Source of the DNA: Aliidiomarina sp. | GTDB lineage: Bacteria; Pseudomonadota; Gammaproteobacteria; Enterobacterales; Alteromonadaceae | Length of the DNA stretch: 64,000 nucleotides | Assembly (NCBI RefSeq): GCF_022565475.1 | Contig: NZ_JAIUMR010000006.1 | Span: forward strand, 114,192 to 178,191 | Reading direction: 5' to 3' | Part shown: positions 59,587 to 64,000 of the stretch, piece by piece | How positions within the stretch are numbered: position 1 is the stretch's first letter | Layout: each line of letters begins with the position of its first letter | Notes under the pieces: generated by a model | What the model saw: the letters and a program-made list of their open reading frames with translations, nothing else | Database searches by the model: none | Told to the model about the DNA's origin: nothing | Program-made: the position numbers and the translations under genes

Positions 59587-60474
59587 ATGAAAAATTTAAT
59601 TGCTGTTATCGTCGTTCTCTTGGCTTTGCTCGGCTATTCTTCACTGTTTACAGTGCAAGAGGGCGAGCGCGGTATCGTGATTCGTTTCGGTAAAGTCGCT
59701 CAAGATGAGCAAGGCCGTGCAATTGTGTATGAGCCAGGCTTACATTTTAAACTACCGTTGATCGAACGCATCATTAAACTCGACGCTCGGATCAAGACGC
59801 TAGATGGTCAAGCGGATCGCTTCATCACCAGCGAAAAGAAAGACTTAATTGTCGACGCGTTTGTGAAATGGCGGATTGAAGACTTTGCCAAGTATTATCT
59901 TTCGACCGGCGGTGGCAATCAGCGTCAAGCTGAAGAGTTATTGATGCGTCGAATTAATACCGGTCTTCGTGCTGAGTTCGGTGCGCGGACAATTCGTGAT
60001 ATCGTTTCCGGTGAACGTGATGAGCTCATGGAGCAAGCGCTTATCCAAGCGTCGGAAAGTTCGAATGATTTGGGTATTCAAGTTCTTGATGTCCGAGTGA
60101 AGCAAATCAACTTGCCGACTGAGGTTAGTGCAGCGATTTATGAGCGGATGCGCGCAGAACGTAACGCAGTTGCTCGTGAGCATCGTTCAGAAGGTCGCGA
60201 GCAGGCAGAGATTATTCGCGCTGATGTCGATGCACGTGTGACGGTGATGCTTGCCGACGCTGAGCGAGAAGCACGTCAGATTCGCGGTGAAGGTGACGCA
60301 GAAGCTGCTCGCATTTACGCAGAAGTCTACAATCGAGATCCTGAGTTCTTCGCTTTCATTCGTAGCCTAGAAGCTTATCGCGCAAGCTTTGGTAGCGGTG
60401 ACAGCGTCTTGGTGCTTAGCCCGGATAGCGATTTCTTCAAGTACTTTAATCAAATGCAAGTGCTTGAGAATTAA
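59587..60474 (+). CDS. hflC: FtsH protease regulator HflC
   Basis: The partner of HflK. The 295-residue protein has an N-terminal signal anchor (about residues 4-20) and an SPFH domain opening TVQEGERGIVIRFGKV. A coiled coil follows (about 200-250) with the repeated pattern around EREARQIRGEGDAEAARIYAE. The C-terminal segment FFAFIRSLEAYRASFG is typical of HflC. GAGGTAAC lies before the ATG. The operon ends in a UUCG-loop hairpin. Confidence 0.96.
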   Translation: MKNLIAVIVVLLALLGYSSLFTVQEGERGIVIRFGKVAQDEQGRAIVYEPGLHFKLPLIERIIKLDARIKTLDGQADRFITSEKKDLIVDAFVKWRIEDFAKYYLSTGGGNQRQAEELLMRRINTGLRAEFGARTIRDIVSGERDELMEQALIQASESSNDLGIQVLDVRVKQINLPTEVSAAIYERMRAERNAVAREHRSEGREQAEIIRADVDARVTVMLADAEREARQIRGEGDAEAARIYAEVYNRDPEFFAFIRSLEAYRASFGSGDSVLVLSPDSDFFKYFNQMQVLEN

Positions 60475-60492
60475 TTAAGTCGTACACAAGAT

Positions 60493-60522
60493 AAAGGGAG
60501 CTTCGGCTCCCTTTAAGTTTTT
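60493..60522 (+). terminator. Terminator after hflC
   Basis: AAAGGGAGC (60493-60501), loop TTCG, GCTCCCTTT (60506-60514), then AAGTTTTT. The stem is 9 bp with a stable UUCG loop. Confidence 0.8.
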
Positions 60523-60567
60523 AGGATGGTGCGTCGCCATGCGTGAACGCCTTAACGGAAGACGACT

Positions 60568-61728
60568 ATGTACAAGCAATATTACCAGCATTTTTTACAA
60601 GCGCGCCCGGAGTTACTTCATTGTGCGCCGCATAGCCATTACTATTGGCCTGATGTAACACGCGCCGCGCACCTTGCCTATTGGGATGACTCCGCGCGTT
60701 TCGCCGACGAGAAATGGTCCTATTTGTTTAGCGAGAAAATCCCGCGTTTACAACAATGCATCGCCGGCGAGCTTAATTTGGCGCAGCCAGAGCAAATTGT
60801 CTTTGCCCCGAATACCCACGAGTTTGTCTATCGTATTCTCTCCGTTTTTCCCGCCGGCAAGCCATTGAAGATTTTAACCACCGACGGTGAGTTTCATAGC
60901 TTTAATCGCCAGAGTCGCCGGCTTGAAGAGCGTGGCAACATTGACATCACTCGCGTACCTTGCGAACCGTTTGATACCTTCGCTGAACGTTGGCAAGAAG
61001 CAGTGAGCGCAAGCCATTGGGATCTCATCTTTATTAGCCAAGTTTTTTATAATAGCGGTGTTGTCGCTCCATCTCCGCAGGTATGGCTCGATGCGGTGGC
61101 GACCCCAGAGACAGTGATTGTTGTCGACGGCTACCATGGTTTTTGTGCGCTACCAACCGATTGGTCGGCCTATGCAGACCGGGTATTCTACTTAGCCGGC
61201 GGCTACAAATATGCGCAAGGTGGCGAGGGTATGTGTTTTGCCGTGGTGCCAACTGACTGTCAGTTACGTCCAGAATACACCGGCTGGTTTGCCGATTTTG
61301 CTGGTTTAGCCAAAGCACAGGTTGGGCCGGTGGCGTACGCCAACGACGGTATGCGCTTTGCCGGTGCGACCATGGACTTTAGCGCCGCTTATCGCATGAT
61401 GGCAGTCTTTGAGTTATGGCAGCAAGAGGGTTTAAACACCGCCGCGCGAAATGCGTATATTAACCATTTGCAGGCGGGTTTCCTGCAGCATATCGCTAGC
61501 TTGAAGCACCCGTTGCTGCATGAAAGAAACCGTTTACACGCGAACGACGCAAACGCGCAGCATGGCCACTTCTTTACCTATCGGCTCGATAATGCAGAAC
61601 AGGTCAGCGCACTTGCTGCGCAACTGCGTGAACGTGGCGTCGCGACTGACTATCGCCACGATCGCTTGCGCTTTGGTTTTGCGCTGTATCACGATGTTAA
61701 CGATTATCGCACAAAAATCATTCTGTAA
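60568..61728 (+). CDS. Kynureninase-like class V PLP enzyme
   Basis: The 386-residue protein is a fold-type I PLP enzyme of the class V aminotransferase/kynureninase group. The lysine for PLP is Lys214 in AGGYKYAQGGEG, and the cofactor Asp and His are in VDGYHGF near residue 190. FAPNTHEFVYRIL near residue 81 is the phosphate-binding loop region. True kynureninase would cleave kynurenine to anthranilate, but no other tryptophan-breakdown gene is nearby, and the first 60 residues, rich in His and Tyr, are unlike the textbook enzyme. It sits alone between the hflC terminator and purA, where other gammaproteobacteria often have different genes. The reaction is unknown. Confidence 0.8.
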   Translation: MYKQYYQHFLQARPELLHCAPHSHYYWPDVTRAAHLAYWDDSARFADEKWSYLFSEKIPRLQQCIAGELNLAQPEQIVFAPNTHEFVYRILSVFPAGKPLKILTTDGEFHSFNRQSRRLEERGNIDITRVPCEPFDTFAERWQEAVSASHWDLIFISQVFYNSGVVAPSPQVWLDAVATPETVIVVDGYHGFCALPTDWSAYADRVFYLAGGYKYAQGGEGMCFAVVPTDCQLRPEYTGWFADFAGLAKAQVGPVAYANDGMRFAGATMDFSAAYRMMAVFELWQQEGLNTAARNAYINHLQAGFLQHIASLKHPLLHERNRLHANDANAQHGHFFTYRLDNAEQVSALAAQLRERGVATDYRHDRLRFGFALYHDVNDYRTKIIL

Positions 61729-61742
61729 TATGGCGCGGGTTC

Positions 61743-61751
61743 TGGTAGAAT
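61743..61751 (+). promoter_or_regulatory. Likely purA extended minus-10 promoter
   Basis: TGGTAGAAT combines an extended minus-10 TG with TAGAAT (61746-61751), 48 bases before the purA start. GCGCGG (61733-61738) and CCGCGC (61752-61757) flank it as an inverted repeat. The minus-35 is poor. Confidence 0.5.
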
Positions 61752-61786
61752 CCGCGCTTAATCCACCGCAAGCTAACTTTTTCTGA

Positions 61787-63097
<1,311 letters not shown>

Positions 63098-63201
63098 AAC
63101 TAGTAAGCCCGTAATTTGTCCGATTTGCGCTTCTTTTTTGTGCCATTCACTTAAAAAATAAGCAGTCGGACAAAAAAATCAAAAAAAAACGTTTTAAGTG
63201 G

Positions 63202-63230
63202 TTGCAAGACTGAATTCGATCCCATAGAAT
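63202..63230 (+). promoter_or_regulatory. Promoter of the tRNA-tuf operon
   Basis: TTGCAA (63202-63207) and TAGAAT (63225-63230) are 17 bases apart. A GC-rich stretch TCGCACC follows, as in stable-RNA promoters under stringent control. It lies 22 bases before the first tRNA. Confidence 0.75.
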
Positions 63231-63251
63231 TCGCACCACCTAAACGGTGGC

Positions 63252-63327
<76 letters not shown>

Positions 63328-63346
63328 TTTTTTAGAAAAAATTCGT

Positions 63347-63431
63347 GGAGGGGTTCCCGAGCGGTCAAAGGGATCAGACTGTAAATCTGACGGCTCAGCC
63401 TTCGCAGGTTCGAATCCTGCCCCCTCCACCA
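63347..63431 (+). tRNA. tRNA-Tyr (anticodon GTA)
   Basis: The 85-base gene has acceptor arms GGAGGGG and CCCCTCC, anticodon loop CTGTAAA giving GTA, a long variable arm as expected for Tyr, T loop TTCGAAT, and an encoded CCA. It corresponds to tyrU. Confidence 0.97.
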
Positions 63432-63471
63432 TTTTTTCTCGATTAGGTCCGAGGTAGCCGAGAATCTGATT

Positions 63472-63546
<75 letters not shown>

Positions 63547-63562
63547 AGTCACAAATCAAATT

Positions 63563-63638
63563 GCTGATATAGCTCAGTCGGTAGAGCGCACCCTTGGTAA
63601 GGGTGAGGTCGGCGGTTCAAATCCGCCTATCAGCACCA
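63563..63638 (+). tRNA. tRNA-Thr (anticodon GGT)
   Basis: The 76-base gene has acceptor arms GCTGATA and TATCAGC, anticodon loop TTGGTAA giving GGT, T loop TTCAAAT, and an encoded CCA. It corresponds to thrT, directly before tufB. Confidence 0.97.
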
Positions 63639-63672
63639 GTGACATCCAATTCTCTTGCTCTCTCAAACCTAA

Positions 63673-64000
<328 letters not shown>

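Overview
The window reads as a stretch of core chromosome from a marine gammaproteobacterium of the Alteromonadales type, most likely Idiomarinaceae (Idiomarina, Pseudidiomarina or Aliidiomarina). The basis is protein resemblance, an overall GC content near one half, gene neighbourhoods shared with Escherichia coli and Shewanella, and a gene set rich in exported peptidases and amino-acid catabolism. The genus is inference; no 16S gene is present. I see no insertion sequence, prophage, CRISPR array or defence island. I did not find a convincing undescribed multi-gene system. The points worth a second look are small: start codons, operators, gene overlaps and a SCO-like assembly protein.

Layout. 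1-6560: a cut-off membrane-anchored protein, a four-repeat DUF4397 lipoprotein, a DinF-like MATE exporter, a polysaccharide deacetylase and an oligopeptidase B carrying a lipoprotein signal. 6619-15101: the aa3-type cytochrome c oxidase locus on the minus strand. It runs coxB, coxA, ctaG, coxC, then after an oppositely oriented DUF2909 gene, SURF1, a SCO-like protein, ctaA, ctaB and SCO. A perfect FNR-type box lies in the long gap upstream of coxB. 15465-16548: lexA with a SulA-like gene and two SOS boxes. 16664-24029: plsB facing a minus-strand run kbl, tdh, glpE, glpG, ubiC, ubiA. 24220-29357: coaD, pckA and a GGDEF-EAL protein. 29538-34251: an exported S9 peptidase, fabR divergent from a delta-9 type fatty-acid desaturase with a FabR-like operator, and an AEC transporter.

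34272-43672: tex, csrA and greB on the minus strand, ompR-envZ, sthA, a YrfG-like nucleotidase, nudE, cysQ and yheU. 43811-49047: a pitrilysin-like M16 lipoprotein protease, the ABC-F protein YheS and the zinc-ribbon protein YheV. 49071-63097: queG, nnr, tsaE, amiB, mutL, miaA, hfq, hflX, hflK, hflC, a kynureninase-like PLP enzyme and purA. This is the classic gammaproteobacterial mutL-miaA-hfq-hflXKC superoperon. 63252-64000: tRNA-Thr(TGT), tRNA-Tyr, tRNA-Gly, tRNA-Thr(GGT) and the start of an EF-Tu gene, the same order as thrU-tyrU-glyT-thrT-tufB in E. coli.

How the genes work together: heme A synthesis (ctaB, ctaA), copper delivery (SCO, CtaG, SURF1, perhaps the 9230-9805 protein) and the oxidase subunits form one respiratory module. 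Exported and lipoprotein peptidases, threonine breakdown (Tdh, Kbl) and PEP carboxykinase fit growth on peptides with gluconeogenesis. FabR plus the desaturase set membrane unsaturation, with PlsB as the first acyl transfer of phospholipid synthesis. LexA plus the SulA-like gene couple DNA damage to division arrest. CsrA and Hfq are global post-transcriptional regulators.
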